A stretch of 64,000 nucleotides of DNA, from NCBI GenBank assembly GCA_009763385.1, contig CM019823.1, positions 40,606,444-40,670,443 of the forward strand, written 5' to 3'. Every line of letters starts with the position of its first letter. Positions within the stretch are counted from its first letter, which is position 1. The notes under the pieces are model-generated. The model did not search any database and was not told the DNA's origin. It worked only from the letters and a program-made list of their open reading frames with translations. Shown piece by piece: positions 47,195 to 58,267 of this stretch. A program made the translations under genes and the position numbers. This DNA is from Coix lacryma-jobi var. lacryma-jobi (Eukaryota; Streptophyta; Magnoliopsida; Poales; Poaceae).

Positions 47195-48953
47195 TACCTT
47201 TTGCTAGTCCCTTAGCAAATATTTATGATGAATCAGGAACTGCTACTATGCCTTCATACTTTTAAGGGTTCATATGTTCAAACAAAAAAAACTTCCCTTG
47301 GTTTAGAGTTAACTATTCTGACTTTCTCATATTACCTTTAACTATGGAGCTTTTGCCTTCACCTGGTTTCTTAAACAATTGAGAGATAGAACAATCAAGT
47401 TAAGCAATGTATCTCTAACTCTTTGATCAACCTTCATTCTGGAGTTTTTATATATTTTCAAAAATAAAGATCAAAGATTTTACTGTATGACTCTCTCAAA
47501 TCGCTCTTCTATATTTTATGATTCCTCACTGATGCATTTTCCTTCCTTCTATGGATATATATCTGGAGCTTTAAGAAGTAGAAAGCATATCTTACCAAGT
47601 CAAAGTTCAAAGTTTAGGAAGAAAGATGTCATACTCGTAGATCAAGACTTTAGAACATTTGAAATCTGTCATCTCTTGCTGGCATATTGTGATTAGAGGG
47701 ACCATGGGCTATCATTCTTTTTCTCATACTTTTATCATAATTCTTTTTTTTCTTTTCCTTGAGGTAGTCGGACACTTGTCCCTTTTTATTTCCTCCTTAT
47801 CATATTTTTGCATAGCTCATGCCTCTAACACAATACTACTTCGGAAGAGTGAATCTTTTAATAAAACATTCTTGATCTCTAGAGCATGATAAATTTCTCA
47901 ACCATAACTAAAAACTTATAACAAAGCAAGTAGCCTTATCTTAATATCATATTAATGGCTCTGGGTAGGAATTCATGTTATGTCATACAGAATCTCATCA
48001 TGTGTTTAATCTTTTTAAAGTGTAAATCTCCAGAACTCTAGTATCTCTAGGAATTAGATAAACAGCAGCTCAAACCTTTTTATATCATATCTCACAATTA
48101 TCTAGACTTTGGATTAAGCATTTGCCATCCACATGTTTTTAGGTTCAGAGTTTATTCAGAACAGCTTTGTCTAAAACTCAAGAAAATTTGAATAGTAGGT
48201 ACTTAGGAAAGGCAGAGCAATTGTTCATCATGAGCAAAATTAAGTTTGTATCCACCTAGACATTTATTATATAATATCTTTATTTAGTTTTGTAATAGTT
48301 ATTCATCTTTTTAGGGGTTCCAGATTTATTAACCTGATTTACTTAAACCGGACTAATAGTAATAGATAAAAAGTCGTGATACTTATCGTGGTAACTGAGG
48401 GTGCTCTCCCCCAAGCTGGATCTTGATGTATTCTTTTTCTCCAGAAGACGAGTAGACCGTTAGTGGTTTCTTGAGTCCTTCTCTTCTTCTCTTCCCGCTG
48501 AATTCAAAGATAGACAACACAACTAGGGGAACTTGATTAAGCGTTAGTAATAAATATTCCTCCATTTATCTAGTTGTCTTAAAGCTCTTAAGATTATTTA
48601 TGTTCTTCCTTTCCATTAAGTAGAGTTTCAGCAGTGTTCCATAGTATCTCTTTTTAGATTTTTTGTTTTTATAGATGTGTGCAATGCAGAAGTAAATATG
48701 CAAATGTATATTTATTTTTATGCCTCCACAGAAAGTGTACTACTCTCATGGGGCTTACAAATTTTCATATTTTTATTTTGTTTTCTAATGCAGATTTGAT
48801 TGCTAAGAAGTAAATATGATACTAGTAGTAAAATGCTCATGCTTAATTATGCAATGATGAATTTAATGCTGATGATTATGGATAACTACCGAGTTACCTT
48901 TCGGCGAGGATTTGACGTTTATAGTCTATCGAACAAGACTCCTTGTACGCTCC
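47195..48953 (-). other. Non-coding internal region of the gypsy-type element
   Basis: About 1.8 kb between the protease region and the polypurine tract, AT-rich, with no RT or integrase motifs in any frame. This is where an autonomous relative would carry pol. Confidence 0.7.
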
Positions 48954-50336
48954 TTATTCTTTCTTGGGTGCATCAGCAGATCCTGAGGAGGACCTCGATG
49001 ATTGCACGTCAGTAGAATTCTCTTTCTTCTTCCATACTTGTTTAACTGGTGGTCTTGTCTCCTTTACTTCTTCGTCCTTCGTTTCCTTTAATAGGATATC
49101 TTCACTCCTGGTAACTTTTTCTTCATAGTCAGCCCATCCATCCTTGATTTGTCGATTCTTGTTGCATTGGGATGTGCGGCGTCTCCTCCTTGAGTGGTTC
49201 TTCTTTTCCTGTACATTAGTGACATAACTATTGAAGTAACAACGTACCTTCTCTCTGAAGAACTGGAAGTGGATCTCTCCAGATCTCATGTGGATGATGG
49301 CGCCAGTTGTGTTGAGGAAGGGTCTTCCTAGGATGATGTGAATGTCGTTTTCCTTTCCCATGTCTAGTACTAAGAAGTCGGTGGGAACATAGTGGTCTTT
49401 AATTTGGATCATCACGTCTTTTACTATTCCCTTCAGAAATCGATAAGTTTGGTCCGCCATCTATAGCTGCACATATGTTTGATACATAGGTCTATTTTTA
49501 TATAAGTGCTCATATGTTACCTTAGACATTATTTTGACACTTGAGCCAATGTCGCAGAACGTCTTGTGGAATGTACTTCCTTCGATCTTGCAATCGATGG
49601 TGGGTACGCCTGGGTCATCCCTTTTGGCGAGGTATGGTGATGCAAGAAGGTGGTCGTGTTCTGTTTGGACAGAGTTGACCATCCATACTGTGTCTTGATG
49701 TGGTTGTGTAGCCTTGTTCTTCCTCCTTCTGTTCCTATTCTTCTTCTTTGATGATATGATGTTTGCATCTTCGTAGGGCATCTGAGGGTGGACTTTGGTA
49801 GTGAGTGTACGTCTCTTGAAACTGAATCTTTCTTTGTTGCCTGTGATTGTGAAACAGATCTTGGCGTTGTCCGTGTAGATGATGGCTTTCGTTGAGCTTA
49901 GGAACGGGCGTCCAAGAATGATGGGTGCTCTTTTGTCTCCACCTGTTTCAATGATCATAAAGTCTGCACACACATACGAGCGTCCCACTCGTACACAGAT
50001 ATCTTCTAGAATTCCTAATGGGTGGCACAGTGTCTGATCTGCGAGCTGCAAACATATAGTTGTATATAATAGAGGTGCACCATGTATTTGTTCATATATT
50101 ACCCTTGGCATAATGTTGACGCTTGCTCCAAGGTCACAGACTGCTTCTTCAAAATTGTGAGGTCCAATATGAATTGGAATCACAGGTCTTCCTGGATCTC
50201 CTTTCTTTGGGGCAATGGAGTCATCCATCCATTCTCTTGAAGGTCTAGGTATGAGGTGTCCTGCATCAAAGATGTCTACAAGATTTGCAGTTTCTAGCTC
50301 TTTTGGACTTCCTGGAATCTTATCTTTTTCAGCCAT
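48954..50336 (-). CDS. Tandem retropepsin-like domains of the gypsy-type element
   Basis: The first domain has HNFEEAVCDLGASVNIMP (active-site triad DLG instead of DSG/DTG) and the flap/partner motif APIILGRPFLSSTKAII. The second has FHKTFCDIGSSVKIMSK and DIHIILGRPFLNTTGAII. The two are clearly related, so the protease was duplicated. An in-frame TAG at 49,461-49,463 lies within the second domain, directly before ADQTY. The C-terminus is basic and Ser-rich. A TAG also separates this frame from gag upstream. Whether either protease is active with DLG/DIG cannot be told. Confidence 0.85.
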
Positions 50337-50363
50337 AGGGACTGAAGCTGCTAACTGAGATAA

Positions 50364-51635
50364 CTAAGATTCTATCATTTTATTAAAGCCATGTTGATTC
50401 TTTATAGCAGAAGTAAAGCTATCCATTCTAGTATTAATATTTTCAAGCAGTTTATCATTGGAAGCTATCTTCTTAGACATATTATCAATAATTTTATTTT
50501 GATTGGATATTATCTCTCTCAAAGGTGGTTGATTAAAAGTATTACCTTGATAGTTACCTAAGTAGTTACCTGAGTAATTAGGCCTTGATTGCTGGTTCCA
50601 TCCTTGAGTTTGTTGAGGACGATAGTTGGTGTTGTTGTTGATGTACTTTGCATCCTCTTGAATCTCAGGGCAGTTGCTCCCTGAATGACCAGTGCCTCCA
50701 CACTCTTCACATGTCATGCGAGATTCGTAGATTTGTTTGACGTCTTCTCTCTTGGGAGTGTGTTCATCGAACTTTTTCATGAGTAGGTCAAGTTTGGCAT
50801 ACAACATGTCTACTTCCTTCAGTTGATGTATTCCTCCCCTCTTGCGTGGCTGAGAGCGTTCCTCGTTCCAACCTTGGTTAGAGGCCATCTTCTCTATGAG
50901 TGTAGTTGCATTGCTGATCGTGAGTGATAAGAAAGATCCTCCAGCAACGGCATCCACATTCTCACGGGTACTTGAAGTGAGCCCGTGGTAGAAGGTCTGC
51001 ATGAGTAGCCAATTCTCCATCCCATGGTGAGGGCATTCTGATATGTAGTCTTGAAAGCGTTCCCAAGCTTCTGGGATTGATTCTTCATGTTGTTGCTGAA
51101 AAGTTGAAATCTTGGCACGGAGGGCATTCGTCTTGCCCACTGGAAAGAATTTTGCTAGGAAAGCAGTTGAACAGATCGCCCATGAGGTGTTTTTATCTTT
51201 GTTGGCGTAGAACCATTGTTTTTCTTTTCCCAAGAGTGAGAATGGGAACAAGCGAAGTAGAATGGCGTCCCTTTCGACTCCTTTGATGGTGAAAGTGCTA
51301 CAAATCTCTAAAAAGTGTTGGAGATGAGCGCTTGCGTCTTCATGTGCCTTTCCGCAAAACTGATTAGCTTGCACCATGTTGATCAAGGCTGGCTTGAGTT
51401 CAAATCCGTTGTCTCCCACATTGACCGTTGGTCCAGTCCTAATGTTCGCAGTGGTTGGTGCAGAGAACTCGTGGAGTGTCTTGTCGGCCATGGTGTCCAA
51501 CACTGGTGTTAAGCTTCTTCTTATCTGGCTAACTTCTGGTAGTGGTGCTGAGGGTCTCTTAAGTTTGCGTCTCGTTTTTCTTAGTAAAGCTTCAGGATCC
51601 TCAATGTAGTTTTTTGGAAGTTGGAAACCAGTCAT
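50364..51635 (-). CDS. gag of the gypsy-type element
   Basis: A 423-codon frame with a Retrotrans_gag-type core (LHEFSAPT, AHLQHFLEICSTFTIKG, LFPFSLLGKEKQWFY, AKFFPVGKTN, WERFQDYISECPHHGM, FYHGLTSSTREN) and a CCHC zinc knuckle (CEECGGTGHSGSNCPE). A Gln/Asn-rich tail follows. The gag type and tRNA-Asp primer place it near the Tat/Athila branch of Ty3/gypsy. The stop (TAG at 50,364) lies in phase with the protease frame. Confidence 0.9.
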   Translation of the reverse strand: MTGFQLPKNYIEDPEALLRKTRRKLKRPSAPLPEVSQIRRSLTPVLDTMADKTLHEFSAPTTANIRTGPTVNVGDNGFELKPALINMVQANQFCGKAHEDASAHLQHFLEICSTFTIKGVERDAILLRLFPFSLLGKEKQWFYANKDKNTSWAICSTAFLAKFFPVGKTNALRAKISTFQQQHEESIPEAWERFQDYISECPHHGMENWLLMQTFYHGLTSSTRENVDAVAGGSFLSLTISNATTLIEKMASNQGWNEERSQPRKRGGIHQLKEVDMLYAKLDLLMKKFDEHTPKREDVKQIYESRMTCEECGGTGHSGSNCPEIQEDAKYINNNTNYRPQQTQGWNQQSRPNYSGNYLGNYQGNTFNQPPLREIISNQNKIIDNMSKKIASNDKLLENINTRMDSFTSAIKNQHGFNKMIES

Positions 51636-51845
51636 ACATCACCCTGCATAAGATATAGAAGATAAACAAAGCCAGGGTAAGTCTGTTTGAGTAAAAGTAA
51701 ATAATCAGTGCATTATCACATGTGTGTAAGTAAAATGATATGTTCTAGCTACCGTTCTAAATGCTGCTAATGTAGTGTCCTATCAGTGTTCATAAAGATT
51801 TTAATAATTAACCCTAGGTACCATCCCTAATTGAATTGATGTGAT

Positions 51846-51862
51846 CCCCGGCAACGGCGCCA
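51846..51862 (-). promoter_or_regulatory. Primer-binding site (tRNA-Asp type) of the gypsy-type element
   Basis: On the minus strand TGGCGCCGTTGCCGGGG follows the 5' LTR after a short spacer. It matches the primer site used by Tat/Athila-type elements. Confidence 0.85.
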
Positions 51863-51870
51863 GAAATGCT

Positions 51871-53684
51871 TGTTGGTATTTCTTAACGTCGCTACTAAGA
51901 ATAGAGTTTCAATCTATCCCCGGCAACGACGCCAGAAATACTTGTTGACACTCCTTAATGGAATCACTCTAAGAAAAGAGCCACATAAAATAATAAACTG
52001 GTGAAAGCACTAAAGAGTGTACGGGACACTACTAACTCCACTTAACGTAAAGTTGTCATCCCCAACATGAAGCTAGCAATGCAAATATATCAGGGCACTG
52101 GATTTAAAGATAGATATTTACCCGCAAGCGCACAGATAAACATACCCGTTGTAGAAGCATTTCACCCAAGCTAGTCTCAGGTATCGTTATTTATATTTAG
52201 CCTAGAGACTAATCAATTCAAGATATGATGGCATTGTAAGGACTTAACAGCATTTAATATGGCACACTTATAATAAGACTGATAACACACTAATTACTTC
52301 AAACAGGAATCAGGTTACAGAGTAAATGATATGATAAATAATTAATAAAGGATAACAGAGATCAGATCAATCAAGGATAAACTTAGAACAGTACTACCTA
52401 GCAAGTGATGATTAGAACAGATATTAAAGAGAAACATTCCAAAGTTATTCTAATTACAAGCCATAGCATACATTGATTAGTGCAATTATATTGGGCAATC
52501 ATTGGCTAGGGCACATCATATTTATAATCAAGAGGCAACTCCATAGTAAAAGTGTCAAACAAAGTAACCCTTAAACCATGAGTTAACTGAGCCATACTGA
52601 ACACTATATTCGGGAGGTGGAATACAGAGGACTCAACAGGTCTATCACACCCGCGATCTACCACTCTATCCGGAACATAGGACGCATTCGCAGATAAATA
52701 ATGTATAGGCACCACGCCTACACAGCATCTATCACCCATCCGTTGTACTTTAAGATGAGCGCTATACGAAAATGAGTATAAACATAAAGATGAACTATCT
52801 ATGCCAAATATATAATCAAAGCAGACTATAAGCATTATAACTAAGAATATAATCATTGATGTCTTAATCATATCAATTGTATTGCTATCTAGAACACGAT
52901 GATGAACAATAAGGTGAATTAGATCATCGAGAAGAACTAAAGTACGAACTAGAACATGAACTAGAACAAGATTATGAACTAGATGATGAACTAGACGATG
53001 AACATGAACTAGACGATGAACTAGAACATAAGCAATGAAGAACAATGATGAACTAGAATAGCAATTATGAAATAGATCCATAATGTTAATACAAGAGAGA
53101 AGATCTTGGGTTTACCGAGCCTTCTCGCGATTAGATCAGGAATCCAAGCGAAGCTTGCCTCCTCTAATCCTATTCTATCTACTAATCTAGGTAGATGAAG
53201 TTCTAGGGCTTCCGATTGATCTCCTTCTGAAGCTCTGATTGATGATGTCTAATGATCAAACCCTGATTGATTCTTGAAGAGGGGGGTCAGGGGCTGTTTA
53301 TATAGCCCTGGGCGATGAACCATGGCCCTTGGATCAAACCGACTCAAGGTACGGCCGAGATGCATCCTAAAGGTCGGTGGAGATAGCTTGCAGAGGACGG
53401 AACCCGGTGGGCCCAAGGGGCGACCGATCGGTCTCCTGGTGTCTTCTTGCGTCCTCTGGAGTCTTCTAGAATAATCCTTACGTGGTGGTTGCGTTATCTC
53501 CCGTCGGTTTCCTTCTATGGGAAGCTTTCGGTGCTGATTTCCTGGTTTAGTCCCTGTAGAATCATAACTCACCAAAACTCATAGAATATTGTCATTTGAA
53601 ACCCTAAACCTTTGTTGGTGATCAAATTCTTGCCCTTTTCATATTTATTTATTCCTTAATTATGATAAATAACCAGTGTCAACA
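51871..53684 (-). repeat. 5' LTR of the gypsy-type element (right)
   Basis: The partner of 45,368-47,181, same length (1,814 bp). It contains the embedded primer-site copy at 51,918-51,934 with one substitution. Confidence 0.93.
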
Positions 53685-54866
53685 CCTATACAAGAGTTGG
53701 TGTATGTTGAGCAACCACCGGGTTTTGAAGATCCCAAGTTCCCTAACCATGTCTTCAAGCTCCAAAAGGCGCTCTATAGGCTTAAACAAGCACCTAGAGC
53801 ATGGTATGCATGCCTTAAGGAATTCTTGCTCAAACAAGGCTTTGAAATAGGCAAAGCCGATCCTACTCTCTTCACTCATAAAGTCAATGGAGATATTATT
53901 GTGTGCCAAATATATGTCATTGACATAATATTTGGTAGTACTAACAAATCCTTTTGTGATGAGTTTAATAGGATCATGACCAAGAGATTTGAGATGTCTA
54001 TGATGGGTGAGCTCAAGTTCTTCCTTGGTTTCCAAATCAAGCAATTGAAGGAAGGAACTTTTCTTTGCCAAACCAAGTACACCCATGATATGTTGAGAAA
54101 GTTTGACATGGTGAACGCCAAGCCTATCAAAACTCCCATGCCAACTAATGGACATCTTGATCTCAATGAGGAAGGGAAAGCCGTGGACATCAAGGTATAT
54201 CGCTCCATGATCGGCTCTCTACTTTACTTATGCGCATCTAGGCCCGATATTATGCTTAGTGTGTGCATGTGTGCTAGATTTCAAGCTAACCCGAAAGAGT
54301 GTCACCTAGTGGCCATTAAGAGAATCTTGAGATATCTAGTTCACACTCCAAACCTTGGCTTGTGGTATCCTAAGGGCTCCAAGTTCGAACTACTTGGCTA
54401 TTCGGATTCCGATTATGTCGGTTGTAAAGTAGATCGAAAAAGCACTTCGGGGACATGTCAATTCCTTGGATGCTCCTTAGTGTCTTGGGGTTCTAAAAAG
54501 CAAAATTGTGTAGCCCTTTCCACAGCCGAGGCCGAGTATGTTGCAGCAGGTGCATGTTGTGCTCAACTACTTTGGATGAGGCAAACACTTCGTGATTTCA
54601 GATGTCATTTTACCCATATCCCACTCTTGTGTGACAATGAAAGTGCCATAAAACTTGCAAACAACCCTGTGAGTCACTCAAGAACCAAGCATATAGACAT
54701 CCGACATCATTTCTTGAGAGATCACGAAACCAAAGGAGATATCGCAATTCGTCATGTGAGCACCGACAAACAACTAGTCGATATCTTCACTAAGCCTCTC
54801 GATGAGTCAAGGTTTTGTGCTTTAAGGAGTGAACTAAATATTCTTGACTCTTGTAACATAGTTTGA

Positions 54867-55781
54867 AACCTAGTATGCTTGATTGATCAACTAGTATGAC
54901 CTAGGCAAAACCAATTTCAAAACTTTCATACATTGTGTTTCAAAATCTTTGAAAAAGCAACTTGCTTGAAATGACCATTGTTCTGTATTGATTGATTGTC
55001 TCTGGTCATAACATGCAAGCAGTACTTGTCCACTCCAAAGAAGAGGTGTAGTAACTTAGAGTTAAATCTGCTCTATGATAGCTGTCCGACAGTGTCGGGC
55101 CAACCGCGGTAGTGCCAGGCCCCGGCAGTGCCGTGGTGGGAGCGGCAGTGTCGCGACTTATCGATCAGCCTGAGTCGACCAGTTACCATGTGGGGCCAAA
55201 GGGAAAACTTTGTCCTATCTACCCGACGACTCCATCCTCTCTCTCTCTCTCTCTCTTTCACTCTTATCCACAACCGCAAGAGTCTTCTCTCCCTTTCTCT
55301 CTCGGGCGGTCAAGGGGAGAAGAAGGAGATGCTCCACCGGATTTTTCCCCGGCAACTCCGGCCACCGGTAGTGCCGCTCGGGGATCTCCTTCGGTGCAGC
55401 TCCGTTGTCCCTTCTCCAAGGGTCTTCTTCCCTTCCTTCCTCATCTCAAAGTGAAACTTCAAATCCCTAACCCTAGTTTTCCCGATTTGTAAAATGCGCC
55501 ATGGTTGTTGTACTTAGAGGTTGTAGAAGGGCTTATAGATGATAGGGATGTAGTAGAGATGATGGATTTGATGTTTCTTGGCTCAGACCTGGCCTACCCG
55601 CGCGGCAGTGCCGCGCTCAGCGTGGCAGTACCGGGCCCCGGCAGTGCCGCTCCCCGAGCGGCAATGCCGGACCTTGAGCAGGGGTTTGATCCCAGCAACA
55701 CCCTATCCATCAAGATCTTTTACCTCACTATAATCTACTATCCCTTATGCAGTCTTCTAATTCGCAGTTTCCATGTTTTAG
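54867..55781 (+). other. Spacer between pol and the extra ORF in copia element 1
   Basis: It has two palindrome-motif clusters (about 55,085-55,150 and 55,600-55,670) and a CT microsatellite near 55,230-55,260. No ORF of note is seen. A TTCCATGTTTTAG directly before the ATG at 55,782 looks like a splice acceptor and is also present in element 2. Confidence 0.6.
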
Positions 55782-57331
55782 ATGTCTGGAGGAGGAGATG
55801 AGAGAAGGGTGAAGCAAAGGATGGATCCTCTCAGGGGGAGGAGCAAGCAGCCGTCTCGCAGAGGAGGTTCTAGTTCACAAGGGGAGAATGTGACTGCAAG
55901 GCAGCAAATTCGTGATGAGGCTCGCCTTTAGATGCAAGGGCGACAGATCCGGGATGACCTCTATCCCAACACGCCAGAGCATCTAGCTGAGGTCAGCAGG
56001 ACCCACTTGCAGCCCTACACTGAGGATGTGCAGGAGAGGCCTCCACAGGACACCAGGGACAGGCAGCCTGTGTCATATTATCAGCATTTCAGCTCAGTGA
56101 AGACACAGCGCCAGATCAACCCCTACAACACTCAGAAGGACATGGGCATTGATTACAGGTTCTGGAATGAGTTTCATTCAGATTTCTATCGCTCAGTCTT
56201 GTACAATGCCAAGAAGCAAAATATATTGAGCATGAAGTATGTTGATTGGGAGCACCTTGAGGCCAAGCATGACCGTGACATTGATAGGGTGGTGGCAGCA
56301 TGCAAGGCAAGAAACATGTGTGACTTGATGGGTTTCAGCTATAATTGGAACACAGAGATCATCCATCAGTTCCATGCCACGCTCTATATGGACAATGTGG
56401 TGGAGGAGATGCACTGGATGACTGAGGGTCATCACTACAAGGTCTCTTTTGAGACCTTTGCTAGGATCCTTGGTTTGGGCAGCGAGGATAGAGAGCTTGA
56501 CAGTCTGCACCAGGAGAGGACACTGACTGATAATGAGATAGCATTCATGTATGAGGATCCTCGGAAGGCAGACGGGTTGGTCAAAGGGCTGAAAGGCTAC
56601 TACTACATGTTGAACAACCTTTTCAGGCAGTCTCTCAACCCCAAAGGGGGTTCCCATTCTAACCTATATGGATATGGCAGGAATATGTTGGCTAGAATGG
56701 CTCCCAGGGCAAATCACTTCTCCATTTCGAGTTTTATTGGACTGAGCTTCAGGTGGCAGCCGAGGATTCTAGGAAGGCAGCGCTCTATGCCCCCTACATC
56801 ATGTATATCATAGAGATGGTCTCTGGCTACACCTTCACTAAGGATGGGTTGCATGAGCCTTACCGGCCAGAGAAGAAGAGAGCAGCAGCAGCCGCAGTTG
56901 ATAGGCCAGAGAGCTCCCACCCTTCCTCCCAGAGGAAGAAGAAGAGCAAACTGGCCAAATGGATTAAGGTCATCTTCTCTACTTGCACTTATGCAGCCCA
57001 GACAGCTCACCAGGCACTTGTTGAGCAGCGTGCAGAGCGAGAGCGAGCGGGTCATTCTCCGTTACCTCCACCCCGCTCTCCACCACACTTCGACCTCTCC
57101 AGCCTCGATTCAGATGACATAGACTCAGACGGTGACGAGGAGCAGGAGGAGATAGTGCCTGAGCCGTCTCGTCGTTCTACTCGCACCTCGACACGCTACA
57201 CCAGCACTACCCACCGCCATGGGAAGGCTGTTGTAGAGTCTTCTGACGACGACGATGATGGCGACGACGATGATGATGACGACGATGAGACCGAGGTTCA
57301 GTGGGACAAGATAGCTTCTGATGATGAGTGA
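55782..57331 (+). pseudogene. Extra ORF after pol in copia element 1 (env position)
   Basis: Begins MSGGGDERRVKQRMDP. The middle (FWNEFHSDFYRSVLYNAKKQ, ACKARNMCDLMGFSYNW, MHWMTEGHHYKVSFETFARI) resembles the plant-transposon-protein domain often found in plant retroelements. The end is a basic stretch (RKKKSKLAKWIK) then an Asp-rich tail. A TAG at 55,929-55,931 and a frame loss near 56,730 break it. Its place between pol and the 3' LTR is that of the env-like ORF of SIRE elements, but I see no signal peptide or transmembrane segment, so its role is open. Confidence 0.75.
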
Positions 57332-57995
57332 GTGCTTGGACACTCTTCTCTTCTCTCTACTTCTCTCTTTTTGGTGACTTGTTGCCAAAGGGGGAGAATT
57401 AGGTGAAGAAAAGCGGTACAACACTTTCTTTTTCATGTCCCACCGTTTAGTAGTTGTGAGTTGTGAAAGAGTTTGTTTTGTTTTGGTCAAAACTCTATTT
57501 TGTAATATTACTCTATGTTGCTACTTCTTAGATTTGGATGTGGACATGTACGTTTGTTTGTTTAATCTAGCTTGTCATATTCTGTTTAGACCTGTTATTT
57601 CTTATGCTTTGTGGCTGTTTCTTTTTCCGCTGTGTTTCCTGTCTGAAAGCCTGAGCAGCAGTGCCGCTCCATGGCCGGCAGTGTCGGGCTCCGGCAGTGT
57701 CGCGCCTAGAGCGGCAGTGCCGCTCTGGCTGACAGGCAGCAAACCACTCTGATGTGCATAAACTGTCATTCGCATCACGTATTTACGCTTGACACAGTTT
57801 GTTCGCACCCCACAAAGCTATTAGATGTGAAACTAAACCTACCACTACTTTTAATATGTGAATGTTGGCTTCTAATGCCAATTTGAGATTTCAGCTCTCA
57901 CTCACACATTTAGGGGGAGGTTTCACACCTAAGCTTCTAAATCTCAAGTATTGTACCTTTCTCTTGTAAGCTTCAATTGTGTTGTCATCAATCAC

Positions 57996-58009
57996 CAAAA
58001 ATGGGGAGA
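57996..58009 (+). promoter_or_regulatory. Polypurine tract of copia element 1
   Basis: AAAAATGGGGAGA lies directly before the TGTAAG start of the 3' LTR. Confidence 0.85.
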
Positions 58010-58010
58010 T

Positions 58011-58267
58011 TGTAAGTGCAATCAAGCCCTAATTGTGAGTTTTGGTGAAAATGACCACATGATTGAAGAACTAATGAGATTTACCTAGATGACAAGCAGG
58101 TTAATAATAAGAAAGGATGGTGCACATGTGTTGGTGGACCCCTCATACTACATTTCATCGGTTCCGGACTCAAAGTGCTACATCGAGCTTTTTCATTTGA
58201 ATTTGAGTTATAGGATTGCCGTACTATCAAGGGGGAATGCAAATATACTGCTATGGTTGAATGATAT
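58011..58267 (+). repeat. 3' LTR of copia element 1, first 257 bp
   Basis: Matches the start of the 5' LTR (39,062 onward) with a few changes, then is cut off where TGTTGACGC begins at 58,268. The rest is not seen in this window. Confidence 0.9.

Larger units (their letters stand above)
45368..53684 (-). mobile_element. Non-autonomous Ty3/gypsy-type LTR retrotransposon nested in copia pol
   Basis: An 8,317-bp element on the minus strand, flanked by the 5-bp target duplication CCTAT (45,363-45,367 and 53,685-53,689). It has 1,814-bp LTRs at 45,368-47,181 and 51,871-53,684, a tRNA-Asp-type primer site, gag and two protease-like domains, but no RT, RNase H or integrase. I count about 14 differences between the LTRs (about 0.8%), so the insertion is recent. 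It must rely on enzymes supplied by other elements. Confidence 0.93.
43266..54866 (+). pseudogene. copia element 1 pol (protease, integrase, RT, RNase H), split by an insertion
   Basis: Readable parts are 43,266-45,367 and 53,690-54,866, exactly in frame across the inserted element once one copy of the CCTAT target duplication is removed. The protease shows WVLDSICTNHMTG, with Ile at 43,311-43,313 where DSG is usual. Integrase has HHRLAHVGM...CGACQ and the D, D, E motifs HMDLFGP, VRSDNGTEF and NGVVERKN. A TGA at 44,391-44,393 replaces a Cys codon. RT has WVFCNKQDEEG, ARLVAQGFTQ, YQMDVKSAFLNG, and YVIDIIFG in place of the catalytic YVDD (53,919-53,921). RNase H includes STAEAEYVA and the LCDNESAI motif. 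It starts in a different phase from gag. It is inactive on several counts. Confidence 0.92.
39062..58267 (+). mobile_element. SIRE-like Ty1/copia retrotransposon, element 1 (interrupted)
   Basis: Order: 5' LTR, Met-tRNA primer site, gag, protease-integrase-RT-RNase H, an extra ORF, polypurine tract, and the first 257 bp of the 3' LTR. The domain order (integrase before RT) defines Ty1/copia; the extra ORF after pol and the long gag fit the SIRE/Maximus lineage. It is split at 45,368-53,684 by a gypsy-type element, and its 3' LTR is cut at 58,268. Nonsense and frameshift mutations are present in all its ORFs. Confidence 0.92.

Noticed and set aside
57236..57310. Acidic Asp run as a separate regulator
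   Set aside because: It is the C-terminal tail of the extra ORF; same tail in element 2.
55782..57331. Envelope glycoprotein
   Set aside because: The position fits the env-like ORF of SIRE elements, but no signal peptide, transmembrane helix or cleavage site can be seen.
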